Below, in pieces: positions 43,923 through 52,049 of a stretch of DNA of 64,000 nt. The position numbers and the translations under genes are program-made. This DNA comes from Actinotalea alkalitolerans (lineage in GTDB: Bacteria > Actinomycetota > Actinomycetes > Actinomycetales > Cellulomonadaceae), in assembly GCF_023369855.1 (NCBI RefSeq), contig NZ_JAMBPP010000018.1:1-64000 (forward strand), written 5' to 3'. The notes beneath the pieces were generated by a model. That model did not search any database. It had not been told where the DNA came from and saw only the letters and a program-made list of their open reading frames with translations. Positions within the stretch are counted from its first letter, which is position 1. Every line of letters starts with the position of its first letter.

Positions 43923-45275
43923 TCAGTGTGCGAGCACCACCTGCCGTCCGTGGTCGCTCGTCCGTTCGCCTGCTCGGGGCGTGCCTCTGGCAGGCGGGGC
44001 GCCCGGCCACGTCGCGGTGCCTGCGGAGTACGTCACCTCGTCGCCGGGCCTTCGGACTGTCCAGCCGGTCTCGGACCGGTGGATCACCAGATGTCGCCGA
44101 TGCACGAGGTCGTGGTGATGCCAGCACAGGAGGATTCCGTTGGCCACCGAGGTGCGCCCGCCAACGTTCCAGGGTTCGACGTGGTGGATCTCGCCCAGGC
44201 GCGGCGGAGCCGAGCACCCGGGGTAGCGGCACGAACGGTCGCGGGCCACCACGGCCCGGCGTAGCTGCCCCGAGTACGTGCGGTGCGCGCGGCCGACGTC
44301 CAGCACGCTGCCGGTCGGGCCGAAGACGATCCGGGTGACCTCGCTGTCGCACGCGAGCCGGGCCAGGAGACCTGGCGTGATCGGCTCGCCGTCCTCGAGC
44401 TCGGCAGGCGCCAGGCCTGCCCCCTGCTCAGCCGATGGACCGGCGTTGCCCTCGAGCGCCTGGAACGTCTCCCACGGGACGTGGACCGACAGGTGCGGAC
44501 GCACCTGTGCTCCGCCCCCCGCGAGGCCTTGGTCCAGGACGACCCGAGCGAGCCCGGCCAGCGCGGTCGCGTTCCGCTCGTCGGCGCTGCGGGTGTCGTC
44601 GGCCGCGGGAACACCGGTGATGGCTCGTAACGCCGTCTGCAGTGCGGTGCCGTGCTCGAGCGTCAAGAACCCCTGGAACGTCACGCCGTCCTCACGACGG
44701 GAGAACGTCAGGTACTCCTTGGCCTGGGCTCGCTCGTGCTCGGCCTCGGCCGCCTCGGCGTCCACCCGGATCGCCCAGCGCCGGACCTCACGCCGGTACT
44801 CGTCGACCCCGGTGCGGCGAGCCCTGTCGAGCAGGTACGTCTCGTTGCGGTCGGCCCTGTCGCTCCGAAGGGCGGCCCGACGTGCGTCGGACGTCGGGGC
44901 GAGTCTGGCCAGCACCTGGGCGTGCTCGAGGGTGATCTGGCCGTCGGCGACGGCTCTGCCGGTCGAGGTGAGGTCCGCGTCCAGCGCCCGTCCGAGCGCT
45001 GCTTCCTGACGAGCGGCACCGACCGACATCGAACGTTGCCGAGCTGCCCACTGGGGGAAGGTGCGCGCACCGGAGGCCTCCCACCGCCCGTCCGCCTCGA
45101 CCCGGTGCAGCAGACGGGCGGCGAGCAGCTGTGCCTGGTCGGCGACGGCTCGCAGCGTGGTGTGGAGGGATCCCGCCAGCAGAGCGTCGATGCCGTCGAC
45201 GTCGGCAGACATCAGGGCGCTGGTGGCGGCGTGGAGGGACGCGATCTGCTGCTGCAGCCCGTCGGCGTCTGCCAC
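43923..45275 (-). CDS. DUF222/13E12-type HNH endonuclease domain protein
   Basis: A 450-residue protein with an N-terminal DUF222 domain (about 1-310; QAQLLAARLLHRVEADGRWE) and a C-terminal HNH nuclease domain (CRYPGCSAPPRLGEIHHVEP, then GGRTSVANGILLCWHHHDLVH). These 13E12-repeat family proteins are common in many copies in actinobacteria; several mycobacterial members belong to the SOS regulon. GTG 45275 has GGAGG six bases upstream. A near-consensus LexA box lies 29 bp before the start. Confidence 0.85.
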   Translation of the reverse strand: MADADGLQQQIASLHAATSALMSADVDGIDALLAGSLHTTLRAVADQAQLLAARLLHRVEADGRWEASGARTFPQWAARQRSMSVGAARQEAALGRALDADLTSTGRAVADGQITLEHAQVLARLAPTSDARRAALRSDRADRNETYLLDRARRTGVDEYRREVRRWAIRVDAEAAEAEHERAQAKEYLTFSRREDGVTFQGFLTLEHGTALQTALRAITGVPAADDTRSADERNATALAGLARVVLDQGLAGGGAQVRPHLSVHVPWETFQALEGNAGPSAEQGAGLAPAELEDGEPITPGLLARLACDSEVTRIVFGPTGSVLDVGRAHRTYSGQLRRAVVARDRSCRYPGCSAPPRLGEIHHVEPWNVGGRTSVANGILLCWHHHDLVHRRHLVIHRSETGWTVRRPGDEVTYSAGTATWPGAPPARGTPRAGERTSDHGRQVVLAH

Positions 45276-45303
45276 GGTCACCCTCCTCGCCCTTGTCCTC
45301 CGT

Positions 45304-45319
45304 TCGAACAAGTGTACGA
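45304..45319. promoter_or_regulatory. LexA (SOS) box candidate
   Basis: TCGAAC-AAGT-GTACGA differs at one position from the actinobacterial LexA consensus TCGAAC-N4-GTTCGA and lies 29 bp upstream of the HNH gene start. Confidence 0.6.
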
Positions 45320-45348
45320 GCAGCCGCTGACATCGGGCCGTCATCCCC

Positions 45349-45417
45349 AGGGGCGATCGCCGTCACGGGGCAGGGACGATCGCCGTCACCGGGCAGGGGC
45401 GATCGCCGGCACGGGAC
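45349..45417. repeat. 23-bp tandem repeat, three copies
   Basis: Three head-to-tail units of 23 bp (45349-45371, 45372-45394, 45395-45417) each centre on CGATCGCC; units 1 and 3 contain the palindrome GGCGATCGCC. They lie between the SOS box and the end of the neighbouring phosphatase gene. Confidence 0.8.
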
Positions 45418-45440
45418 GTCGACCGTCTCGTCCCACGCTG

Positions 45441-46082
45441 CTACCCCTGAGGGCGACCGCCCGGGGTGGGGGACCGGCCAGCCAGTCCACCCATGGCGTG
45501 CAGCCCGCGCCACTGGCTCGGGGCGGCGGCCCCGGCGATGACGCGGGCGCGGGTGCGCAGCTGGTCGAAGGTCGCCTCGTACTGGCTGAAGGTGCCGCCG
45601 TAGGGATCCTCGATGTCGTCCGCGGTGACGTCGGCCAACGAGCGCCGTCGCGCCGCGGCCAACGGGATCAGCGCGCTCAGACGTTCGGCGGGTGTGGCCT
45701 CGGGCAGGTCAGCGAGGTCGACGGCCGCCGTGAGGCGTGCGAGCTCGCGCAGGGTGAAGGTCCGGCGGACGGCCGGGGGGTGCAGGTTGACGACGTCAGC
45801 GCGGTGCTCCCGGGTCATGGTCAGCACCAGCCCGGCCTCCCGGAGCATCCCCGCGGTGACCTGCCGCGCGGCGAAGCCCTCGGTCGGCAGGCCGGCGAAG
45901 TCCATCAGCGTGGCCATGTGCGCGGTGATCGGCGCGCCGACCACGGCGCGCGTCCCGGCGCTGGCCACCGAGACGTCGGCGCCCGGGCCGATCTCCGCCT
46001 CGAGCAGTCGCTCGGCGGCCGGCGACCGGCAGATGTTCCCGGTGCAGACGACGAGGACGTTGAGGTGGAGGTCGCGGCTCAC
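45441..46082 (-). CDS. low-molecular-weight protein tyrosine phosphatase
   Basis: A 213-residue LMW-PTP. VLVVCTGNICRSPAAERLL contains the C-x5-R-S phosphate loop, and DPYGGTFSQYEATFDQL the general-acid Asp. It is longer than the 155-residue norm because of an insert (residues about 120-155) that its neighbour shares. In polysaccharide loci such enzymes dephosphorylate the BY-kinase. GTG 46082 starts the protein. Its C terminus has a 25-residue Gly/Pro-rich tail. Confidence 0.85.
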   Translation of the reverse strand: MSRDLHLNVLVVCTGNICRSPAAERLLEAEIGPGADVSVASAGTRAVVGAPITAHMATLMDFAGLPTEGFAARQVTAGMLREAGLVLTMTREHRADVVNLHPPAVRRTFTLRELARLTAAVDLADLPEATPAERLSALIPLAAARRRSLADVTADDIEDPYGGTFSQYEATFDQLRTRARVIAGAAAPSQWRGLHAMGGLAGRSPTPGGRPQG

Positions 46083-46235
46083 CGATCCAGTGTGGGGGCT
46101 CGTGCCCGATTTGTGTAGGTATGGCGAACGGTTGGTTCGGGAGTCAGGGCTCGGTGACCATGGAACCTTCACCAGTGGCCCAGAATCCTCACGCCTCGAC
46201 CGGCGGAGCACGCCAGGCGGGTTGTCCGGGTGCCC

Positions 46236-46241
46236 TAGCGT
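46236..46241 (+). promoter_or_regulatory. -10 element of a leaderless promoter
   Basis: TAGCGT lies 7 nt before GTG 46249 of the LCP gene; no Shine-Dalgarno is present. Confidence 0.4.
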
Positions 46242-46248
46242 GTTCTCC

Positions 46249-47346
46249 GTGCCGGACCACGTAGACGACGTAGATCTCTTCCAGGACGTGCCGCGCGAGG
46301 AGCGACCCCGTCGCCGCCTCCGTGATCGCTGGGTGCTGGTGACGGCGCTCTCGTTGATCGGTGTGCTGGTGCTCGGGGGTCTCACGGCGGCGCTCGTCCT
46401 GCGGAACAACCTGGACCGCAACGTCGAGCGGATCGCGGACCCGTTCGAGTCGTTGCCGACGCGTCCGCCGGTGGCCTCTGCGGAGCCTGGTGCGGCGTCC
46501 GACCGGACACCGATGAACATCCTGGTGGTGGGCACCGACAGCCGGATCTCCGCGGGGGACCCGAGCCAGTGGGAGCGCGGTGGTCAGCGCACCGACGTGA
46601 TGATGCTGGTGCACCTCCCGGCGGACCGGGAGTCGGCGTACGCGATGTCCATCCCGCGTGACTCCTGGGTGGACATCCCGGGGCACGGCCAGGCGAAGAT
46701 GAACGCGGCGTTCTCCTACGGCGGCCCGAGCCTGCTGATCCAGACCTTCGAGCAGCTCACCAACGTACGGATCGACCACTTCGCGGTGACCGACTTCGAG
46801 TCGTTCACGTCGATCACGGACTCCCTGGGCGGGGTGCAGCTCACCCTGAAGAACGACCTCCTGGCGCGCGACCGACGGACTGTCCTGGTACCCGCGGGGA
46901 TCCAGACCCTCGACGGTGAGCAGGCGCTGACCTATGTCCGGGAGCGCAAGACCCTGGCCCGCGGTGACTTCGACCGGGTGCAGCGGCAGCAGGCCTGGAT
47001 GCGGGCGATCTTCCAGAAGGTGCTGAGCGAGCAGACCGTGCAGAACCCGACGCGCTGGGTGCCGTTCCTGGATGCGGTGACCAGCTCCGTCGCGGTGGAC
47101 GAGGGCCTCACCATGGACGTCATGCAGGACCTGATCGGTCAGGTCCGCAACCTGCGCTCGGCCGACATCGGCTTCTTCACCGTCCCGATCCAGGGGACGG
47201 GCACCAGTGCGGACGGGCAGAGCATCGTGATCCTCGACCAGCCCGCCTTCGACGACCTGATGGCTGCGGTCGCCCAGGACGACCTCGGCACGTTCCTCGA
47301 GCAGAACCCCGACGCGGTCGACTCGCTGCCGTCGGTGGCGCCCTGA
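46249..47346 (+). CDS. LytR-CpsA-Psr (LCP) family glycopolymer ligase
   Basis: A 365-residue membrane-anchored enzyme: a short cytoplasmic N terminus, a membrane helix (about 27-48, VLVTALSLIGVLVLGGLTAA) and an extracellular LCP domain (MNILVVGTDSR; GQRTDVMMLVHL; AMSIPRDSWVDIPG; KMNAAFSYGG). LCP proteins move lipid-linked glycopolymers onto peptidoglycan. Arg and Asp residues of the pyrophosphate site are kept. Its place between two phosphatases at the head of a polysaccharide locus suggests it attaches this locus's product to the wall (inference). Confidence 0.88.
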   Translation: MPDHVDDVDLFQDVPREERPRRRLRDRWVLVTALSLIGVLVLGGLTAALVLRNNLDRNVERIADPFESLPTRPPVASAEPGAASDRTPMNILVVGTDSRISAGDPSQWERGGQRTDVMMLVHLPADRESAYAMSIPRDSWVDIPGHGQAKMNAAFSYGGPSLLIQTFEQLTNVRIDHFAVTDFESFTSITDSLGGVQLTLKNDLLARDRRTVLVPAGIQTLDGEQALTYVRERKTLARGDFDRVQRQQAWMRAIFQKVLSEQTVQNPTRWVPFLDAVTSSVAVDEGLTMDVMQDLIGQVRNLRSADIGFFTVPIQGTGTSADGQSIVILDQPAFDDLMAAVAQDDLGTFLEQNPDAVDSLPSVAP

Positions 47347-47350
47347 GTGC

Positions 47351-47917
47351 TCAGCCGCGCGCGACGGCGGCGATGACGTCAACCGCCGGACGGAGCTGAT
47401 CGAAGGACTCGCGGTACAGCGACTTGTCCCCTCCCCAGGGGTCGACGACGTCGTCCTCACCTGCGGGACGTGCGTGCAGACCACGCTGCGACGCCGCGAT
47501 CGGGGCCAGTGCGGCGAGGCGCGCGGCCGGGGTGCCCGAGGGGATCTCGTCTGGATCGATCGCTGCGGCCAGCCGGGCGAGCTCGCGCAGCGTGAAGGTG
47601 CGGCGTACGGCGCCCGGGTACAGCTCGACGATGCGGGACCTGTGCGAGCGGGTGAGCCCGATGACCAGGTCGGCCTCGCGCAGCAGCCCCTCGGTGAGCT
47701 GGCGGGCGGCGAACTCCTCGGTCGCGGCGCCCGCCGCCCCGACGAGCTCTGCCATCTCTCGGGGCATGGGGGCGCCGACCATCGCTCCGACCCCTGCGCT
47801 GGTGACCTCGACCCCTGAGTCCGGACCGAGAGCCTGGGTCAGCAGCCGCTCGACAGCGGGCGACCGGCAGATGTTGCCGGTGCACACCACGAGGACTCGG
47901 AGGTGATGAGCGGTCAT
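47351..47917 (-). CDS. low-molecular-weight protein tyrosine phosphatase
   Basis: A 188-residue LMW-PTP with LRVLVVCTGNICRSPAVERL and the acid loop DPWGGDKSLYRESFDQL. It shares the RRTFTLRELARL...AAxLAAL insert with the paralogue at 45.4 kb, so the two come from one duplication. It is 49 bp downstream of the BY-kinase stop on the same strand, the classical kinase/phosphatase pair that cycles tyrosine phosphorylation during polymer synthesis. It converges on the LCP gene with a 4-bp gap. Confidence 0.88.
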   Translation of the reverse strand: MTAHHLRVLVVCTGNICRSPAVERLLTQALGPDSGVEVTSAGVGAMVGAPMPREMAELVGAAGAATEEFAARQLTEGLLREADLVIGLTRSHRSRIVELYPGAVRRTFTLRELARLAAAIDPDEIPSGTPAARLAALAPIAASQRGLHARPAGEDDVVDPWGGDKSLYRESFDQLRPAVDVIAAVARG

Positions 47918-47966
47918 GAGGTGGCTCCTGTCGGGTCGGCGGACGGTCGTCGGCAGGGCTCCACGG

Positions 47967-49571
47967 TCAGGGCTGCTGGGAGTCGTGCCCGCCGATGATC
48001 GGTCGGCCTGGCCAGGTGGTGGCCCCGGTGCCCTCCGGGGAGCCGAGGAGGTCGTCGAAGGAGCTGACCTGGGAGTCCCTCGCGGCGACCCGCGTGGTCG
48101 TGCGCCGTGGCGGAGTGCGACCGTGGCGCTGAGGTGTCGTGTCCGGGATCGCGGCGGACGACGCGGAGCGCCGCCGACCAGCCCTCTTTCGGTTCGCCTT
48201 CTTCGTCATACCGGTGCTTGTGCTCGTCGGCGAGTAGTCGTAGTACGTGTAGTTCTCGCCGTGCTTGCGCGACAGGCCGTTGAGCACGATGCCGAGCACC
48301 CTGGCGCCGACCGTCTCGAGGGAGCCGATGGCGTCCCCGAGCTGTGCTCGGTGGAGCTTGCCGGAGCCGACGACCACGAGTGCACCCCCCGCGAGCTTGG
48401 CCAGGATGGCTGCGTCGGTCACCGGCAGCAGGGGTGGGGTGTCGAGCAGCACGATGTCGTACTGGCGGGTCAGGTCGGCGAGCAGGTTCGCCATGGACCG
48501 GGAGCCGAGCAGCTCGCTGGGGTTCGGTGGGATCTGGCCGGACGGCAGGACGTGCAGCAACCCGTTGCCCCAGGGCTGGACGACGTCCTGGACGCTGGCG
48601 CGTCCGATGAGCACCGTCGTCAGCCCGACCTCGCCCTCGATGCTCATGTACTCGGCGACGGACGGTCGACGCAGGTCGGCGTCGACCAGGATCACGCGTG
48701 ATCCGGAGTCGGCGAGCGTGATCGCGAGGTTGATGGAGGTTGTCGACTTGCCCTCTCCGGGTAGCGCAGAGGTCACGACGATGGAGTGCGGCCGGTCGGC
48801 GATGTCGAGGAACTGGAGGTTGGTCCGCAACCGGCGGAAGGCCTCCGCACGCAGGCTGTGAGGGTTCGTCTGGACGATGAGCGGATGTTTCGGGGCGTCT
48901 TCGTCGTAGCCGACGGTGGCGATGACAGAGGTATCGGTCACGTGCTTGACGTCGTCGTCGGACCGGACCTTGGTGTCCAAGATCTCACGGAGCAAGGCGA
49001 TCCCGAACCCCAGTGCGAGACCGAGGACGAGTCCGAGCGCGACGTTGCGCTGGGGGTTGGGGCTCGCCGGGTCGAGGGGCACCGTCGCCTCACGCACGGT
49101 GTTGATCTGGACAGGGGAGGGCTGGCCGTCGGCCGGCTGCTCGAGCTCGGTGACCTGGGTTGCCAGGCTGATCGCCACCGCGTTGGCGACGTCACGCGCC
49201 TCCTCGGGATCCTCGCGAGTGACCGAGATGTTGATCAGCACTGTGTCCAAGGGGGAGCTCGCAGCGATCGAGCGGCCGAGCCCCTCGGGAGAGTCCGTCA
49301 GGCCAAGCTCATCGATGACCGGCATCAGCACGCGAGGACTGGTGACCAGATCCGTGTAGGACTTGACCTGGCGCTGGGTGAAGTTGCTGCCCTGGACGAG
49401 GTCCGCCGTGGTCCCTCCGGTGCGCACCGAGACGAAGACCTGCGACCTGGCCTGGTAGGTGGGGGTGGCGAGCAGTGTCACAGTGATCGCCGACGCCACG
49501 ACGAGAAGCGCGACTAGGAGGATCGAGACCCAACGCTTGCGTAGGACTGCCAGGTAGTCGTGAAGTTCCAC
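47967..49571 (-). CDS. bacterial tyrosine kinase / polysaccharide chain-length regulator
   Basis: A 534-residue fused Wzz-BY-kinase protein. Two membrane helices (about 15-36 and 177-195) bracket an extracellular Wzz domain; the cytoplasmic ATPase has Walker A PGEGKSTTS (about 271-279), Walker A' VILVDADLRRPS and Walker B DIVLLDTPP. A YTYYDY cluster near residue 440 is a candidate autophosphorylation site, followed by a basic disordered tail. It controls chain length and export of the polysaccharide. GTG 49571 has GGAG six bases upstream. Confidence 0.9.
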   Translation of the reverse strand: MELHDYLAVLRKRWVSILLVALLVVASAITVTLLATPTYQARSQVFVSVRTGGTTADLVQGSNFTQRQVKSYTDLVTSPRVLMPVIDELGLTDSPEGLGRSIAASSPLDTVLINISVTREDPEEARDVANAVAISLATQVTELEQPADGQPSPVQINTVREATVPLDPASPNPQRNVALGLVLGLALGFGIALLREILDTKVRSDDDVKHVTDTSVIATVGYDEDAPKHPLIVQTNPHSLRAEAFRRLRTNLQFLDIADRPHSIVVTSALPGEGKSTTSINLAITLADSGSRVILVDADLRRPSVAEYMSIEGEVGLTTVLIGRASVQDVVQPWGNGLLHVLPSGQIPPNPSELLGSRSMANLLADLTRQYDIVLLDTPPLLPVTDAAILAKLAGGALVVVGSGKLHRAQLGDAIGSLETVGARVLGIVLNGLSRKHGENYTYYDYSPTSTSTGMTKKANRKRAGRRRSASSAAIPDTTPQRHGRTPPRRTTTRVAARDSQVSSFDDLLGSPEGTGATTWPGRPIIGGHDSQQP

Positions 49572-49733
49572 TGCATGCTCCTGCTCCGTGCGGCGTCGTG
49601 GCCGCAACCGACCTCGGGTATGTTCTCACGCCCGGTCCGGGACCCCGATGCGCCGAGCACCATTCTGTGCAGTTGTCCGGAATGCCCATCTTCCATGGTC
49701 CGGTGGCGGCCTCCTCCCTGCCGGAGGTCATCC

Positions 49734-49754
49734 GTTGGTGCGGCCGGCGCCAAC
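49734..49754. promoter_or_regulatory. inverted repeat before the epimerase operon
   Basis: GTTGGTGC-N5-GCGCCAAC pairs in seven of eight positions and is followed directly by TACAGT (49755-49760), a plausible -10. It may be an operator at the start of the rightward polysaccharide operon. Confidence 0.35.
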
Positions 49755-49802
49755 TACAGTGGCGAAGGCGGCGAACGCCACACCGCAGATGAGAGGAACC
49801 GC

Positions 49803-50729
49803 ATGCGCCTGTTGATCACGGGAGGAGCCGGATTCATCGGCTCAAACCTGACCAAGGCCGCGGAGGCGGAGAACATCGACGTCACGGTGCTCGACGACCT
49901 CTCGACGGGCCATCGGGCCAACCTCGACGGCACCCGCGCCAGGTTCGTCGAAGGATCAGTTCTTGATCGTCGGTGTGTTCGCGACGCGCTCACCGGAGTC
50001 GACACGGTTGTCCACCTCGCGGCACTCGGCAGCGTCCCGCGTAGCATCAAGGACCCGATGGCGAGCCACATGGCGAACGCCACCGGAACGCTCACCGTTC
50101 TGGAAGAGAGCCGGGATGCGGGTGTCGAGCACATCGCGGTGTCGTCCTCCAGCTCGGTCTACGGGATGAACCCCGCCTTGCCCAAGGGCGAGCGTGAGTG
50201 GGTGCGCCCCATGAGCCCCTACGCCGTCTCGAAGCTCGCCGCTGAGCAGTACGTCCTGGCCTATCAGCAGTCCTTCGGCATGCGGACCCTGGCCTTCCGG
50301 TTCTTCAACGTCTATGGGCCGGGACAGCGTGCAGGTCACGTGTACGCGGCGGTGATCCCGGTCTTCATCGACGCGATGCTCCGAGGAGTCCCGCTGCCGA
50401 TCAACGGCGACGGGTCGAACTCGCGGGACTTCACCTACGTGCGCACTGTCTGCCAGGTCCTCGTAGATGCGGCGACGCGCCGCGTCACCCACCCCGAGCC
50501 GGTCAACCTCGCCTTCGGGACCAACACGACGCTCACCTCGCTCGTCGACACGCTGCGCGACGTCTCGGGCAGGCCGGTCGAGGTCGAGCACCGTGAGCCG
50601 CGGCCCGGGGACGTCAGCCACTCACAGGCGGACAACGCCACGTTGCGCTCGCTCTTCCCTGACATCGCGCCAGTGACCCTGGACCGAGGGCTCACCGAGA
50701 CGTTGGCCTGGATGGAGGCGTCACGGTGA
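49803..50729 (+). CDS. NAD-dependent nucleotide-sugar epimerase
   Basis: A 308-residue extended SDR of the UDP-glucose/GlcNAc 4-epimerase type. LLITGGAGFIGSNL is the NAD loop, VSSSSSVYG the catalytic Ser region and SPYAVSKLAAEQY holds YxxxK. RDFTYVRTVCQ is typical of epimerases acting on UDP-sugars. AGAGG lies six bases before ATG 49803. The next gene overlaps by 4 bp (GTGA), so the two probably act in sequence, perhaps UDP-GlcNAc C4 epimerisation followed by oxidation. Confidence 0.83.
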   Translation: MRLLITGGAGFIGSNLTKAAEAENIDVTVLDDLSTGHRANLDGTRARFVEGSVLDRRCVRDALTGVDTVVHLAALGSVPRSIKDPMASHMANATGTLTVLEESRDAGVEHIAVSSSSSVYGMNPALPKGEREWVRPMSPYAVSKLAAEQYVLAYQQSFGMRTLAFRFFNVYGPGQRAGHVYAAVIPVFIDAMLRGVPLPINGDGSNSRDFTYVRTVCQVLVDAATRRVTHPEPVNLAFGTNTTLTSLVDTLRDVSGRPVEVEHREPRPGDVSHSQADNATLRSLFPDIAPVTLDRGLTETLAWMEASR

Positions 50730-51988
50730 AGAAGCTCGTTGTCATCGGCCAGGGCTACGTAGGCCTCCCCATGGCGCTGCGCGCCGCCGAGAAGGGATTC
50801 GTCGTCGTCGGTCTCGACACGAACGAGCGGATCGTTCGTGAGCTCGGTGTCGGACGCTCGCACATCGACGACGTCTCCAACGAGGAGCTGGCTGAGGGGC
50901 TTGCCGCGGGCTACACCGCATCGAGCGACCCGACCTGCATCGCCGATGCAGACGTCGTCGTCGTGTGCGTCCCCACTCCGCTCAGTGTCGATGGGGGCCC
51001 GGATCTGCGCCCGGTCGAGTCGGCGGCGCGGACCATCGGTCAGCACATCAGGCACGGGGCACTCGTCGTCCTGGAGTCGACGACGTATCCGGGCACCACC
51101 GAAGAGGCCTTCGCGCCTCTGGTGAGCGGTGACCTCGAGATCGGCCGGGACATCCACGTGGCGTTCTCTCCCGAGCGGATCGACCCGGGCAACGCGACCT
51201 TCGGCGTGCAGAACACGCCCAAGGTGGTCGGTGGCCTCACCCCGGCGTGCACGCGTGCGGCGAAGGACTTCTACTCCGTGTTCGTCGACGTCGTCGTGGA
51301 GGCGAAGGGTGCCAAGGAGGCCGAGATGGCCAAGCTCATCGAGAACACGTTCCGCCACGTCAACATCGCCCTGGTCAACGAGATGGTCCGGTTCTCCCAC
51401 GAGCTGGACATCGATCTCTGGGACGCGATCGACTGCGCAGCGACCAAGCCCTTCGGGTTCATGGCGTTCCGTCCCGGTCCGGGGGTCGGCGGCCACTGCA
51501 TCCCCGTCGACCCGTCGTACCTGAGTCACCGCGTCAAGGCCCAGCTCGGGTACGCGTTCCGGATGGTCGAGCTCGCCGAGGAGATCAACGCTGCGGCGCC
51601 CCTGTACGTCGCCGACCGGTTGTGGCAGGCGCTCAACGACAACCGAAAGTCGGTGAACGGCTCGAAGGTGCTCCTGCTGGGAGTCACCTACAAGCCGGAC
51701 ATCTCCGACTGCCGCGAGAGTCCGGCTGTGCCGCTCGCCCAGCGGCTCGCGTCGTGGGGCGCTGAAATCAGCTATCACGACCCGTTCGTCCCGCAGTGGT
51801 CTCCGCGAGCAGGCGCGGCGAGCTTGTCCAGCGTCGAGGATCCGTACCGGGCCGCGTGCGAGGCGGATGCCGCGATCCTCCTGCAGGCCCACCGCCACTA
51901 CGACCTCGAGCGGCTGGCCGCGGAAGGCTCGCTGCTGCTCGACACCAGGGCTGCGCTTCCCTGGGGTGGTGGGGTCAACCGCCTCTAG
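50726..51988 (+). CDS. UDP-sugar 6-dehydrogenase, WecC/UDP-ManNAc dehydrogenase-like
   Basis: A 420-residue UDP-sugar dehydrogenase that oxidises C6 of a UDP-hexose or HexNAc to the uronic acid. LVVIGQGYVGLPMALRAAEK binds NAD, VVVCVPTPL and LESTTYPGTTE follow, KLIENTFRHVNIALVNE holds catalytic Lys/Asn, and GPGVGGHCIPVDPSYL the active-site Cys. The GGHCIPVDP sequence is closest to the UDP-HexNAc (WecC/WbpA/TviB) group rather than UDP-glucose dehydrogenases. It predicts an acidic sugar in the polymer. Confidence 0.87.
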   Translation: MKKLVVIGQGYVGLPMALRAAEKGFVVVGLDTNERIVRELGVGRSHIDDVSNEELAEGLAAGYTASSDPTCIADADVVVVCVPTPLSVDGGPDLRPVESAARTIGQHIRHGALVVLESTTYPGTTEEAFAPLVSGDLEIGRDIHVAFSPERIDPGNATFGVQNTPKVVGGLTPACTRAAKDFYSVFVDVVVEAKGAKEAEMAKLIENTFRHVNIALVNEMVRFSHELDIDLWDAIDCAATKPFGFMAFRPGPGVGGHCIPVDPSYLSHRVKAQLGYAFRMVELAEEINAAAPLYVADRLWQALNDNRKSVNGSKVLLLGVTYKPDISDCRESPAVPLAQRLASWGAEISYHDPFVPQWSPRAGAASLSSVEDPYRAACEADAAILLQAHRHYDLERLAAEGSLLLDTRAALPWGGGVNRL

Positions 51989-52049
51989 TGAGTCCACGAG
52001 AGCTCAGCGCATCCACTGATGCTCCCTCGACCCCCTCCCGGAGGCGTGA

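Noticed and set aside
45349-45417. The three 23-bp units as a CRISPR array
   Set aside because: Units are directly adjacent with no spacers and no cas gene is nearby.
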